DNA from: Ruegeria sp. A3M17
GTDB taxonomy: Bacteria; Pseudomonadota; Alphaproteobacteria; Rhodobacterales; Rhodobacteraceae
Length of the DNA: 64,000 bases
Reading direction: 5' to 3'
NCBI RefSeq assembly: GCF_003318255.1
Contig: NZ_QOCF01000014.1
Coordinates: 455,957-519,956, forward strand
Part shown: one piece after another, positions 37,733 through 46,181 of the stretch
How the letters are laid out: every line of letters begins with the position of its first letter
Position numbering within the stretch: the stretch's first letter is position 1
Translations under genes and position numbers: made by a program
Notes under the pieces: generated by a model
What the model was told of the DNA's origin: nothing
The model's database searches: none
The model's input: the letters and a program-made list of their open reading frames with translations, nothing else

Positions 37733-38083
37733 TCAGGCTGTCGGTCGGGCAGTCAGAACGTCTCCGTCTGCCGCATGGCCCCGTGCCACAACGATTGGAC
37801 GGCCCAACCGTCGCACCAGATCCCTGAACTCAAGGCCCAGAAAGCGTAGACCGCAAATCCGGTCTCCGGTGATTTGATCAGTAAGGCACATTCGCCCATC
37901 CCGGAAGACCAAACGATACCCTTTGTCGTTCAGGATGTCGGTCAGACCAGCCCAGCTTGCCGCGCTGGCAAAGACCGGAAGGATGGTTGCGCGCAGAAGA
38001 ACTGCGGACTCACAATCCAAATCTGTTGATGTTTGTCGGACCGAAATTACGTCCGGTTGTTCAGTTTCAATTCGAATACTCAT
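37733..38083 (-). CDS. hypothetical protein
   Basis: 116 residues, soluble, with an internal RLVFRDGRMCLTDQITGDRICGLRFLGLEFRDLVRRLGRP segment rich in alternating charged and hydrophobic residues, and two cysteines. No domain recognised. The ATG at 38083 follows a GGGGGT RBS. It converges on the glycosyltransferase and is divergent from the DUF6492 gene. Confidence 0.65.
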   Translation of the reverse strand: MSIRIETEQPDVISVRQTSTDLDCESAVLLRATILPVFASAASWAGLTDILNDKGYRLVFRDGRMCLTDQITGDRICGLRFLGLEFRDLVRRLGRPIVVARGHAADGDVLTARPTA

Positions 38084-38402
38084 GAGCGACCCCCGCTCTA
38101 AAAAATGTATTCCCCCACAATAGGGTGACAAAGTTTCCAAAAATAAGCAAAACGCGAAATAAAGTTGCGTTTCAAATGTTGCATTTTGAGTTCAGTTTGT
38201 CTCGCCATGCTCACATTGACTTCATACCTGAAACAATACCGGGCTGTCTGTGAAGAGCGTCACAACCGGTGGTATATTTTAGCGACGAGTGATCTCCTTA
38301 AATTCGAGTGGCAGTTTAACCGGTGGCCCTGCTGATTCGCATTTTCGAGGCTTTGAGAGTGAATTTGACCGCGCTGAAATTGCTGATAAACCGAGCAAAA
38401 CG
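38084..38402. other. AT-rich divergent region
   Basis: About 320 bases, noticeably richer in A+T than the genes around it, between two divergent genes. It has TTGACT (38217) and TATATT (38274) boxes but no clear spacing pair. A GTG-started extension of the DUF6492 gene (38289) is open through its right third. Confidence 0.5.
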
Positions 38403-39404
38403 ATGAAAGGGCCCGCTGTGCTGAGTTTCGCGACCGTCGTGTATTCCAAGGACTTTCCGCTGCTTGAACTTCAGGCGCTGTCTTTTGCCCGTTTTGTCGA
38501 TCCGGACATGGTTTCGTCGATTCACGTGATCATGAATGACTGCGACGAAGATACGCTCAGGGCAAAAATCGAACCCCTTTTGGCTTCATACGGCCCACTG
38601 CGATCCAAGGTTCAGGTCCCGGGCGGCGATGACCTGTTGTTGCAGTCCGGTCAGTACGCGCGGCGATCCTTGTCGGATCGGATCCTGATCGAAAACCGGT
38701 TTCGTATTCCCGGCATTCGCAGGCAGGGGTGGCGCGGGTCCAACGGATATCGCAGTCAGCAAGTTCTGAAGCTGGGCGCCGCGCGCGTTGCGGCATCAGA
38801 GAGCATGGTGATCCTGGACACCAAGAACGTCTTTCTGCGTAGCTTTGCCCCGACTGAGTTCTTTGCTGACAGCGGGGCGGCACGCATCGCTTTCATCGAC
38901 GTCCAAAGCGATTACCATCGCAATTGGCTGGTCGAGAGCCTTGATGCACTGGGGGCGTCAGGTACCGACCTCACCGGGTTGAAGACCACGACATTTGCGA
39001 CCCCTTTCGCGATGCGCCGATCCTTGGCCTTGGCGTTGCTGGACGAGATCAACGATCGGTATGGCTCGGTGCAGGCGTTGTTTGGATCTCGCAGGCGGCC
39101 GTCCGAGTTCATGCTGCTGAATGCGTTCTGCCTCAAATCGCCGGATGGCTATGCACCGTGGTTCGAGGACCACGCGCAATGCAATATCGGGCTCTGGCCG
39201 ACCTATTCGCCTGCGGAAATGGCGTCGCAGTTGGCGATGCTGGATGATCCCGCTGCATTGACGCTGGGTCTGCATAACCGCGCCTTGTCGCTGTTGCCCG
39301 GCGATCTGCGGGACCGTGTGTTTTCCGAGTTGGAAAACAGGGGTATTTGTACCCGACCGCGCGCAGAAGAGGTGCTAAACCGCGCGGCAACGCTGACCGG
39401 CTGA
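38403..39404 (+). CDS. DUF6492-family protein (glycosyltransferase-like)
   Basis: 333 residues from the ATG at 38403 (MKGPAVLSFATVVYSKDFPLLELQALSF). The fold begins like GT-A sugar transferases, and the RSQQVLKLGAARVAASESMVILDTKNVFLR segment holds a DTKN at the position of a metal-binding DxD. DUF6492 proteins are often found in polysaccharide gene groups, and a GT2 gene is nearby. A GTG start at 38289 would add 38 residues (MISLNSSGSLTGG); I prefer the ATG because conserved sequence begins there. No signal peptide. Confidence 0.72.
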   Translation: MKGPAVLSFATVVYSKDFPLLELQALSFARFVDPDMVSSIHVIMNDCDEDTLRAKIEPLLASYGPLRSKVQVPGGDDLLLQSGQYARRSLSDRILIENRFRIPGIRRQGWRGSNGYRSQQVLKLGAARVAASESMVILDTKNVFLRSFAPTEFFADSGAARIAFIDVQSDYHRNWLVESLDALGASGTDLTGLKTTTFATPFAMRRSLALALLDEINDRYGSVQALFGSRRRPSEFMLLNAFCLKSPDGYAPWFEDHAQCNIGLWPTYSPAEMASQLAMLDDPAALTLGLHNRALSLLPGDLRDRVFSELENRGICTRPRAEEVLNRAATLTG

Positions 39405-39468
39405 CAACCGGCTTGACCATCCGGTGAAATGCCGAAAGGGTCGCGACAACAAAATAACCGGAGCAGGC

Positions 39469-40764
39469 ATGGCCAGAACACCCCCGCCCTTTGCCCCATT
39501 TGAGTGGAAAATCGCGTGGCGTTACCTGCGCGCGCGCCGTGCCGAAGGTGGCGTGAGCGTCATGACGTGGATTTCCCTGATCGGGATCACGCTGGCTGTC
39601 TTTGCCCTGATTGCCACTCTGGCCGTCCGTTCTGGATTTCGGTCCGAGTTTGTGGGCACCATTCTGGGCGCAAACGCCCATGTGACTGTGTACTCCGCCG
39701 GAGAGTTTGATGCGCAGGGGCGCGTTGACCGCACGATCGCAGAATATGAAGAGATGACCAGCCGGATCGCGCAGGTTCCGGGCGTGGAACGCGCGGCCCC
39801 GTTGGTCAAAGGTCAGGTCCTGATTACCAATCGCGACCGCAGCAGCGGAGTCGAGGTTTTTGGTATCCGCCCCGACGACTTGCGCGATCTGCCCGGCGTA
39901 GCGCAAAGCGAACAGGCCGTCGGTGATCTGACCCAGTTTCAGGACGGAGAGGATGTGATTGCCATCGGGTCAGGTGTGGCGCGCAGCATTGGGGCGACGG
40001 TCGGGGACACCGTCAAACTGACCTCACCCAATGGGGTAAAAACCGCCTTTGGGACATCGCCTCGGGTGAATGCCTATCAGGTGGTCTATGTGTTCTCGGC
40101 CGGGCGGTATGACATTGACCGCACCCGCGTCTATATGCCGTTCACGCAAGCTCAGAGCTTTTTCAACCGCGACGGTGTGGCCGACGAGATCGAAGTGATG
40201 GTCGAACGGCCCGAAGCGATGAACCCGGTTCTGATCCCGGTTCTTGAGGCTGCAGGCGGGCGCAGTCAAATCTGGACATGGCAGGACGCTTCGGGTGGTT
40301 TTCTGCGCGCGCTCGAGGTTGAGGACAACGTGATGTTCATCATCCTGTCGATCCTCGTCCTGATCGCAGCAATGAACATCGTGTCGGGCTTGATCATGCT
40401 GGTGAAAAACAAGGGGCGCGATATCGGTATCCTGCGCACCATTGGCCTGAGCGAAGGGTCGATCCTGCGGATCTTTTTCATCTGTGGTGCGTTCACAGGC
40501 ATCCTCGGCACCGTTATGGGGGTGATCCTCGGCTGCCTGTTTGCCATCTATATCGACCCGATATTCTCATTCGTGAACTACGTCATGGGCGGCGGCGTCT
40601 GGGATCCGTCCATTCGCGGCATCTATTCCTTACCCGCCGAGTTGCACCTTTCAGATGTTCTCAAGGCAATTGGGCTGTCGTTGGGACTTTCGTTCATCGT
40701 CACCTATTTCCCGGCCCGCCGCGCGGCGCGGCTGAACCCGGTTGAGGCGCTGCGCTATGAATGA
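39469..40764 (+). CDS. lolC: lipoprotein-releasing ABC transporter permease (LolC/E type)
   Basis: 431 residues. An N-terminal helix ([26 protein letters not shown]), a large periplasmic domain (about 65-265), then three C-terminal helices ([25 protein letters not shown] and following) give the MacB/FtsX-type layout. With LolD it extracts lipoproteins from the inner membrane and passes them to LolA. Alphaproteobacteria use a single LolC/E-type subunit as a homodimer, so lack of a second permease gene is normal. It overlaps lolD by 8 bases. A longer N-terminus from 39424 is not supported. Confidence 0.93.
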   Translation: MARTPPPFAPFEWKIAWRYLRARRAEGGVSVMTWISLIGITLAVFALIATLAVRSGFRSEFVGTILGANAHVTVYSAGEFDAQGRVDRTIAEYEEMTSRIAQVPGVERAAPLVKGQVLITNRDRSSGVEVFGIRPDDLRDLPGVAQSEQAVGDLTQFQDGEDVIAIGSGVARSIGATVGDTVKLTSPNGVKTAFGTSPRVNAYQVVYVFSAGRYDIDRTRVYMPFTQAQSFFNRDGVADEIEVMVERPEAMNPVLIPVLEAAGGRSQIWTWQDASGGFLRALEVEDNVMFIILSILVLIAAMNIVSGLIMLVKNKGRDIGILRTIGLSEGSILRIFFICGAFTGILGTVMGVILGCLFAIYIDPIFSFVNYVMGGGVWDPSIRGIYSLPAELHLSDVLKAIGLSLGLSFIVTYFPARRAARLNPVEALRYE

Positions 40765-41443
40765 TCTGACGATGCGGCTGAACGGTCTGACTAAAACCTA
40801 TCTCAAAGGCACTCCGGGTGAGGTGCAGGTGCTGCGCGGTGTCGATCTGGAACTGCGCGCAGGTGAGGCTGTGGCTTTGGTCGCGCCATCCGGGGCAGGC
40901 AAATCGACACTGTTGCACATTGCCGGACTACTGGACAAACCGGATGAGGGGACCGTCGAAATCGCGGGCCAGAATGTAGCGGGCAGGGGGGATCGAACCC
41001 GTACAGCGCTTAGACGACAGGATGTTGGGTTCGTGTACCAGTTCCATCATTTGTTGCCCGAGTTTACCGCGCTGGAAAACATCACTCTGCCGCAACTGGC
41101 TAACGGTGTATCCGAGAAGGCTGCACAGGACAGGTCGATGACCCTCCTGGACCGCGTTGGCGTTGCAGCACGGGCCGATCACCGCCCCGCCGCCTTATCG
41201 GGGGGCGAGCAGCAACGTGTTGCGTTTTGTCGGGCCTTGGCAAACAAGCCGCGCGTTTTGCTGGCGGATGAGCCGACTGGAAACTTGGATCCCGAAACCT
41301 CGGATCAGGTATTTGGTGCACTGATGTCGCTGGTTCGGGATGAAGGGCTTTCAGCGTTGATTGCGACGCATAACATGGATCTGGCCGCGCGGATGGACCG
41401 AAAGCTGCGGCTGGAGGCGGGTGTTCTTAAGCCAGTTGAGTGA
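40757..41443 (+). CDS. lolD: lipoprotein-releasing ABC transporter ATPase
   Basis: 228 residues from the ATG at 40757. Walker [11 protein letters not shown] loop [15 protein letters not shown], signature [15 protein letters not shown], Walker [13 protein letters not shown] and the H-loop ATHN are all present. It powers LolC/E. The lolC stop overlaps its start. Its own end overlaps the convergent DMT gene by 17 bases. Confidence 0.95.
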   Translation: MNDLTMRLNGLTKTYLKGTPGEVQVLRGVDLELRAGEAVALVAPSGAGKSTLLHIAGLLDKPDEGTVEIAGQNVAGRGDRTRTALRRQDVGFVYQFHHLLPEFTALENITLPQLANGVSEKAAQDRSMTLLDRVGVAARADHRPAALSGGEQQRVAFCRALANKPRVLLADEPTGNLDPETSDQVFGALMSLVRDEGLSALIATHNMDLAARMDRKLRLEAGVLKPVE

Positions 41444-41864
41444 TGGCGACACCGGCCGCCATCACGGCGATGCCCCCGGCCCGTATCCATGTCAGCGGCG
41501 TGACTTGAGCACCGAACAGGCCAAAATGGTCGATGGCCGCCGTGCTGATCAACTGCCCCAGCAGAACAAAGAACACTGCGTTGCCGACCCCGAAATGGGG
41601 GGCAACATGCGTGATCGACAAAACATAAAACGCAATCAAAACACCCGCCAGCAACAGGTGTTTTGGGGCTTGAGCCACCTTGGATAGCGCTTCCATTCCC
41701 GGGAACAGCAGCATGACAAGGGCTGACGCCACGAACGCGATGGCAAACAGGACTACGCCAGCGGTTGTCGGGGACCCGATCAGCTTGCCCAGTGCGGCAT
41801 TCAAAGCCGCCAGAATCGGAACGCCGATCCCGGCCGCCAGCATAATGGCTGCGTATTGTGTCAT
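41427..41864 (-). CDS. YdcZ/DUF606-family DMT permease
   Basis: 145 residues, five hydrophobic helices, single DUF606 unit ([29 protein letters not shown], then [40 protein letters not shown]). Members act as half-size drug/metabolite transporters, probably as dimers. Substrate unknown. The C-terminus ([12 protein letters not shown]) overlaps lolD on the other strand. Confidence 0.88.
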   Translation of the reverse strand: MTQYAAIMLAAGIGVPILAALNAALGKLIGSPTTAGVVLFAIAFVASALVMLLFPGMEALSKVAQAPKHLLLAGVLIAFYVLSITHVAPHFGVGNAVFFVLLGQLISTAAIDHFGLFGAQVTPLTWIRAGGIAVMAAGVAITQLA

Positions 41865-41956
41865 TGCCCGTATCCTCCCGCTTCGTTGATCTGGATCATT
41901 GCGCCAAGCCGCCCGGCGGGCAAGCCTGCAAATGTCAATCGTGACAGGAGGATGCG

Positions 41957-42355
41957 ATGATCAGACCAATGTTCGGGGCCGTTTGTGTGAGTGTAGCTGC
42001 GTTGGCGTCTCAGGCCATGGCGCAGAACGTTGAAACGGGTGCCGAACTCTATCAGCATTATTGCGCAACTTGTCATGGGATCGATGCGACCGGGCAGGGG
42101 CCAATGGCTGGTGTGTTGGTGATACAGCCGACTGATCTGACACAGCTGGCATACCGGGATGGAGTGTTCCCTACAGCCCGTGTTGTGGCGCGTATCGACG
42201 GGCGTGATCCCTTGGTCAGCCATGGCAGCCCGATGCCGGTTTACGGTCCCTATTTCGACGGGCAGGATACCACGATGAAAACACCCGATGGGCAGCCGAT
42301 CCTGACCAGTCAACCGATTGTGGATCTGGTGGCTTATCTGGAGACGTTGCAATAA
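41957..42355 (+). CDS. periplasmic cytochrome c
   Basis: 132 residues. A signal peptide (MIRPMFGAVCVSVAALASQAMA) is followed by one class I haem site, Cys36-Ala-Thr-Cys-His40, and a likely axial methionine in SPMPVYG. The C-terminal helix (PIVDLVAYLETLQ) is typical of cytochrome c_553-like domains. It is a soluble electron carrier; partner not identifiable. Monocistronic and convergent with the next gene, with only three bases between them. Confidence 0.88.
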   Translation: MIRPMFGAVCVSVAALASQAMAQNVETGAELYQHYCATCHGIDATGQGPMAGVLVIQPTDLTQLAYRDGVFPTARVVARIDGRDPLVSHGSPMPVYGPYFDGQDTTMKTPDGQPILTSQPIVDLVAYLETLQ

Positions 42356-42358
42356 GGC

Positions 42359-43051
42359 TTAGCCTTCGCGGCAAATTCCTTCGACCTTCGCTCCGCTCCA
42401 CGGGATGACAACGGCCCGCTCGCGTTGCGGGCCGGGCAGCGGAGACAAGTCGAAATGCGCCCCCAACATGTCATGCAAGCGCTGGGTCCGCGGCGCAGTA
42501 GGGTCCAACGCCCGGCAGCAGACGTATTCCTCGACGATCGCCCCCTGTTGTTCGAATCCATAGGACAGGAAATCAGGCGATGTCTGCAGGTCGAACAAGT
42601 AGGGGTCCTTGCTTCCGCCATGTTCGGCGGCGGCACGTAGGGGGTGATAACCGGTGGATCGGCGGTTCTGCCATTGCCAGACGTGGGTCAGCTCGTGTGC
42701 AAGCAACATCCCGGCAATCAGGTCCATTTGGTCAGGGAAGTCGGACATATAATCCTCGAGATACCAATCCTTGTTGAAATAGACCTTATTGAACAACGCA
42801 ACAGCGGCGGGTTTCGCCGTGACGACACCTTCTTCGGTTGGTGGCAGGATACGTTCCCGACAGGCCAGGCGCGGCCGGTCCTTGCGGTAAAACGTGATCG
42901 GCGTTACCGGCGCACCTTCAACAAGGCGCACGCGATCCAGATCCAGCGTGTCGCCTTGAACGGCACTTGCAAATGCGCGTTCCTGATCCGTCAAAGGGCG
43001 ACCACAGGCAGCAAGCAAAATTAATAGCGTCATCAAAATACGAAAGGCCAT
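42359..43051 (-). CDS. zincin-like lipoprotein
   Basis: 230 residues. The lipoprotein signal peptide ends at Cys16 (LAAC). A HELTH motif at residues 119-123, of the HExxH metalloprotease kind, sits in LIAGMLLAHELTHVWQWQNR, followed by AAAEHGGSKDPYLFDLQ; the third zinc ligand may be the EEYVCCRAL glutamate. Catalysis is plausible but not demonstrated, and the family lacks a name I can give. Convergent with the cytochrome c gene. Confidence 0.72.
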   Translation of the reverse strand: MAFRILMTLLILLAACGRPLTDQERAFASAVQGDTLDLDRVRLVEGAPVTPITFYRKDRPRLACRERILPPTEEGVVTAKPAAVALFNKVYFNKDWYLEDYMSDFPDQMDLIAGMLLAHELTHVWQWQNRRSTGYHPLRAAAEHGGSKDPYLFDLQTSPDFLSYGFEQQGAIVEEYVCCRALDPTAPRTQRLHDMLGAHFDLSPLPGPQRERAVVIPWSGAKVEGICREG

Positions 43052-43092
43052 AATTAAAGCCTAATGCGATGCGCCCGCGCTGCAACCCGTTT

Positions 43093-43758
43093 TCACAGGC
43101 TCATCGCCAAAACCCTGCTGATTTCCGTTAGCGACCGGCCTGATTGATCCATCCATGTATTAAAGGCCTCTTGCACCGCAGCCATCGCCTTTTTCGATGT
43201 TGGGGCCTTATCGACCACCCCTTCGGCAATCAGCCGCGCGGTCACATCTTGCGAGAGGATAAAACTGTCACGCCCTGCAAATCGCATGGCATATTGGGCC
43301 GAAGCCCCGCCCAGACGCGACCCTCGCTTGCCCAGCATCGCCAGCAACCCGGCAAAGTCGTCAGATGGCCAACCCCCAAGAACCTGACCCGCACCGCCTT
43401 CATCACGAAGCTCCAGCAAAAAGGCGGCATTGTCACGAACGGTCGCGATCTTGGTTCCGTTGCGCACAATGCGGGTATCCTGCAGCAAGGCGTCGAATTT
43501 CTCATCATCCATGAAGGCGCAGCGTCCGACATCGAAACCGTCAAATGCGATTTCAAACCCGTCCCACTTATTTTCGATGACCTTCCAGTTGAACCCCGCC
43601 TGAAAAATAGTCTTGGTGATAATCGACAGCCAGCGATCTTCCGACATCTCAGTAAGCTCGGCTAGGCTTTTGGGTTTGCTCAATTTTCCATTCAACGCAT
43701 CCGGGCCACCATGGCGATTGGCAGCCATTACAAAAATTTCATCGAAATGATGCATCAA
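43093..43758 (-). CDS. DNA-3-methyladenine glycosylase I-like protein
   Basis: 221 residues similar to Tag (HhH-GPD-like): SEDRWLSIITKTIFQAGFNWKVIENKWDGFEIAFDGFDVGRC corresponds to the SWxxIxxKRxxFRxAFxxFD region. Enzymes of this type remove alkylated adenine. The cysteine and histidine zinc ligands of classical Tag proteins are not obvious here, so activity is uncertain. Isolated gene, divergent from the transporter operon. Confidence 0.78.
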   Translation of the reverse strand: MMHHFDEIFVMAANRHGGPDALNGKLSKPKSLAELTEMSEDRWLSIITKTIFQAGFNWKVIENKWDGFEIAFDGFDVGRCAFMDDEKFDALLQDTRIVRNGTKIATVRDNAAFLLELRDEGGAGQVLGGWPSDDFAGLLAMLGKRGSRLGGASAQYAMRFAGRDSFILSQDVTARLIAEGVVDKAPTSKKAMAAVQEAFNTWMDQSGRSLTEISRVLAMSL

Positions 43759-44170
43759 TCATGTCCTCCACCGATAAAGTTGCCTGTTGAACGCGTCGTT
43801 GCAAGGTCTCAAAGAGAGCGAGATTTTGGACATTTGGCGCGTCTGAGATCAAAAAATGCAGAAAAATCGAACGTCGGGAAAAGAAATACTCGACAAAACA
43901 GGGGATTCGGGTTTGTGATTGACTCGTCAATCAAAGACCTGCGCCAGATATTTGTGTTAAGCAAAAACGCGCGCGACCAGTACAACGCAGCGGGTGGGGA
44001 CTTGCAGCTTAGTACAAGGCGAAAAATTCCGCCTTTGTTCAAAGTGTTCACTTCCCTTTTGCGGCCAATATTGTGCATGTTGCGACATGGTATTGTCGTC
44101 TGTCCAACCTTCCGGCGCGCACCTGTGCGCTGAGGTGGACGAAAAACAAAAAAAGACAGGGAGAATGTCG
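43759..44170. other. 412-base regulatory region before the betaine/choline ABC operon
   Basis: No gene seen. Contains the BetI-type operator (43917-43932) and, just before the first gene, an RBS (AGGGAGA). The long leader (about 240 bases from the operator to the ATG) is unusual for a simple operator-promoter. Confidence 0.55.
43917..43932. promoter_or_regulatory. BetI operator of the betaine/choline ABC operon
   Basis: GATTGAC-TC-GTCAATC is a perfect inverted repeat with 7-bp arms. It differs from the betI operator at 9391-9406 only in the central pair and the last base. Confidence 0.78.
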
Positions 44171-45121
44171 ATGAAAAAACTTAGTGTCAGCCTGTTGGCT
44201 ATGATGGTAGCCGGTTCCGCTAACGCCGCCGATATGGGTGCCGTGGACGAGCCGATCAAACTGGCGATCAACGAATGGACCGGTCAGCACGTAACGACCC
44301 AAGTGGCGGGCGAGATGCTGAAAGCCGCGGGTTACAACGTCGAATATGTGACCGCCGGCATGATGAACCAATTCCAGGCAGTCGCGGATGGCGACATCAC
44401 TGCAACGCTGGAAATCTGGTCGTCCAACGTTTCGGACGAATACGCCAAGAAAATCGACGAAGGCACCGTGGTTGAAATCGGTGATCTGGGTCTGAATGCC
44501 AAGGAAGGTATCGCCTATCCCGCACATGTGGCCGATCTGTGCCCGGGCCTGCCTGCGTGGGAAGCCCTGAAAGACTGCGCGCAGGTTTTCGCGACCGCTG
44601 AAACTCTGCCCGGTGGTCGTCTGGTTGACTATCCTGCCGATTGGGGTACGCCCGGCGCCGACCGTATGACCGGTCTTGAGCTGCCGTTCAAAGCTGTGCC
44701 TGCCGGTTCCGAAGGTGCTTTGATCGCCGAACTGCGCGCCTCGACCGAGCGTAAATCGCCGCTGCTGGTCACCTTCTGGCAGCCGCATTGGGCGATGTCG
44801 GCTTATGACGTGCAATTCGTCGAGCTGCCCGCCGGTGAAGAGGCATGCTTTAACGACCCGGCCTGGGGCCCAAACCCGAACGCCGTGAACGACTGCGATT
44901 TCTCGCCCTCGCGCATCTTCAAGGCCAGCTGGAACGGTATGGAAGAGAAATGGCCCGCGGCCTATGAAATCCTGTCCAACTATCAATTGGCGGTCGAGGA
45001 CCAGCAGCCGATGATGGGCGCGATCGACGTTGACGGCGGTAAGGTCGAAGAAGTTGTCGCTGAATGGATGGCTGCGAACGAAGACAAATGGCGTCCGGTT
45101 GTTGACGCGGCAACGCAGTGA
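44171..45121 (+). CDS. glycine betaine/choline ABC transporter substrate-binding protein
   Basis: 316 residues. A signal peptide (MKKLSVSLLAMMVAGSANA) is followed by an OpuAC-type domain (INEWTGQHVTTQVAGEMLKAAGYNVEYVTAGMMNQFQAVADGDITATLEIW). Conserved tryptophans that form a cage around a quaternary ammonium (NEWTG, EIWSSN, FWQPHW) support betaine- or choline-like ligands. The ATG at 44171 follows AGGGAGA; an in-frame ATG two codons upstream exists. First gene of a three-gene ABC operon under a BetI-type operator. TMAO binding proteins are close relatives, so the exact ligand is open. Confidence 0.88.
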   Translation: MKKLSVSLLAMMVAGSANAADMGAVDEPIKLAINEWTGQHVTTQVAGEMLKAAGYNVEYVTAGMMNQFQAVADGDITATLEIWSSNVSDEYAKKIDEGTVVEIGDLGLNAKEGIAYPAHVADLCPGLPAWEALKDCAQVFATAETLPGGRLVDYPADWGTPGADRMTGLELPFKAVPAGSEGALIAELRASTERKSPLLVTFWQPHWAMSAYDVQFVELPAGEEACFNDPAWGPNPNAVNDCDFSPSRIFKASWNGMEEKWPAAYEILSNYQLAVEDQQPMMGAIDVDGGKVEEVVAEWMAANEDKWRPVVDAATQ

Positions 45122-45131
45122 GTTCGCATAA

Positions 45132-46181
45132 GTGACTGACGCGAATACGCCAGCCATTACCTGCCAGAATCTCTGGCAGGTTTTTGGTCAAGGCGCAGAC
45201 AAAGCCCTGACCGACGCGCTGTCTCGGTCAGGGAATGACGCAGACAAAGCCGCCGCCGATCTGCGCGAACACGGGTTCATTCCGGCTGTTCAGGACGCAA
45301 ATTTCGAAGTCAAAGAGGGCGAGCTGTTCGTCATCATGGGCCTGTCGGGATCGGGCAAGTCCACACTGATCCGCTGTATCTCGCAATTGCTGCCGGGCAC
45401 TGGCGGCGAAATTCGCGTCGACGGCGAAAACGTCATCGGCGCGTCGAAAAAAGCGCTGACGGAATTGCGACGCAAAAAACTGGGCATGGTGTTCCAGCAT
45501 TTTGGCCTGTTTCCACACATGACGGTTGCGGACAACGTGGCCTATCCACTGCGCGTATCGGGCGTCGGCAAAAAGGAACGAATGGCCCGCGCGCAAGAGG
45601 TCATCACTCTGGTCGGACTGGAGGGTCGCGAGGACAGCTACCCGCGCCAGCTTTCCGGTGGTCAGCGTCAGCGCGTGGGCATTGCACGGTCTTTGGCGGT
45701 GAACCCGGACATCTGGTTTCTGGACGAGCCGTTCTCGGCCCTTGATCCACTGATCCGCCGACAGCTGCAGGACGAATTCCTGCGCATTCAGGCGACGCTG
45801 AAGAAATCCATCGTGTTTATTACTCACGATATCCAAGAAGCACTGAAACTGGCCGACCGCATCGCCATCATGCGCGACGGTAAGATCGTCCAGATCGGAA
45901 CGCCGACGGATATCGTATTGCGCCCCGTAGATGACTACGTGCGCGAATTCTCGAAGGACGTGGCCAAGGGTCAGCACGCCAAGGTTGCCTCGGTCATGCG
46001 GGACGAGTCTGAACGTGGCCCGGATGATCCTGGCCTGACAACCTCGATGACCCTGGACGCTGCGTTGGCGCATTGCATGGAGCTTTATGAACCCGTTCCT
46101 GTGCGCGATGAAAACGGCGATATTGTTGGCACGGTTCATCCTTCTGATCTTGCCGCCGCGCTCCAGGTGGATGAGACATGA
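45132..46181 (+). CDS. betaine/choline ABC transporter ATP-binding protein (ProV/OpuAA-like)
   Basis: 349 residues beginning at GTG 45132. Walker A GLSGSGKST, signature LSGGQRQRVGIARSL, Walker B IWFLDEPFSALD and THDIQEALKLAD are intact. The C-terminal tail (about 300-345, TSMTLDAALAHCMELYEPVPVRDENGDIVGTVHPSDL) is a single CBS-like unit; tandem CBS domains sense ionic strength in OpuA, so regulation here may be weaker. Lies 10 bases after the binding protein and overlaps the permease start by 4. Confidence 0.95.
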   Translation: MTDANTPAITCQNLWQVFGQGADKALTDALSRSGNDADKAAADLREHGFIPAVQDANFEVKEGELFVIMGLSGSGKSTLIRCISQLLPGTGGEIRVDGENVIGASKKALTELRRKKLGMVFQHFGLFPHMTVADNVAYPLRVSGVGKKERMARAQEVITLVGLEGREDSYPRQLSGGQRQRVGIARSLAVNPDIWFLDEPFSALDPLIRRQLQDEFLRIQATLKKSIVFITHDIQEALKLADRIAIMRDGKIVQIGTPTDIVLRPVDDYVREFSKDVAKGQHAKVASVMRDESERGPDDPGLTTSMTLDAALAHCMELYEPVPVRDENGDIVGTVHPSDLAAALQVDET

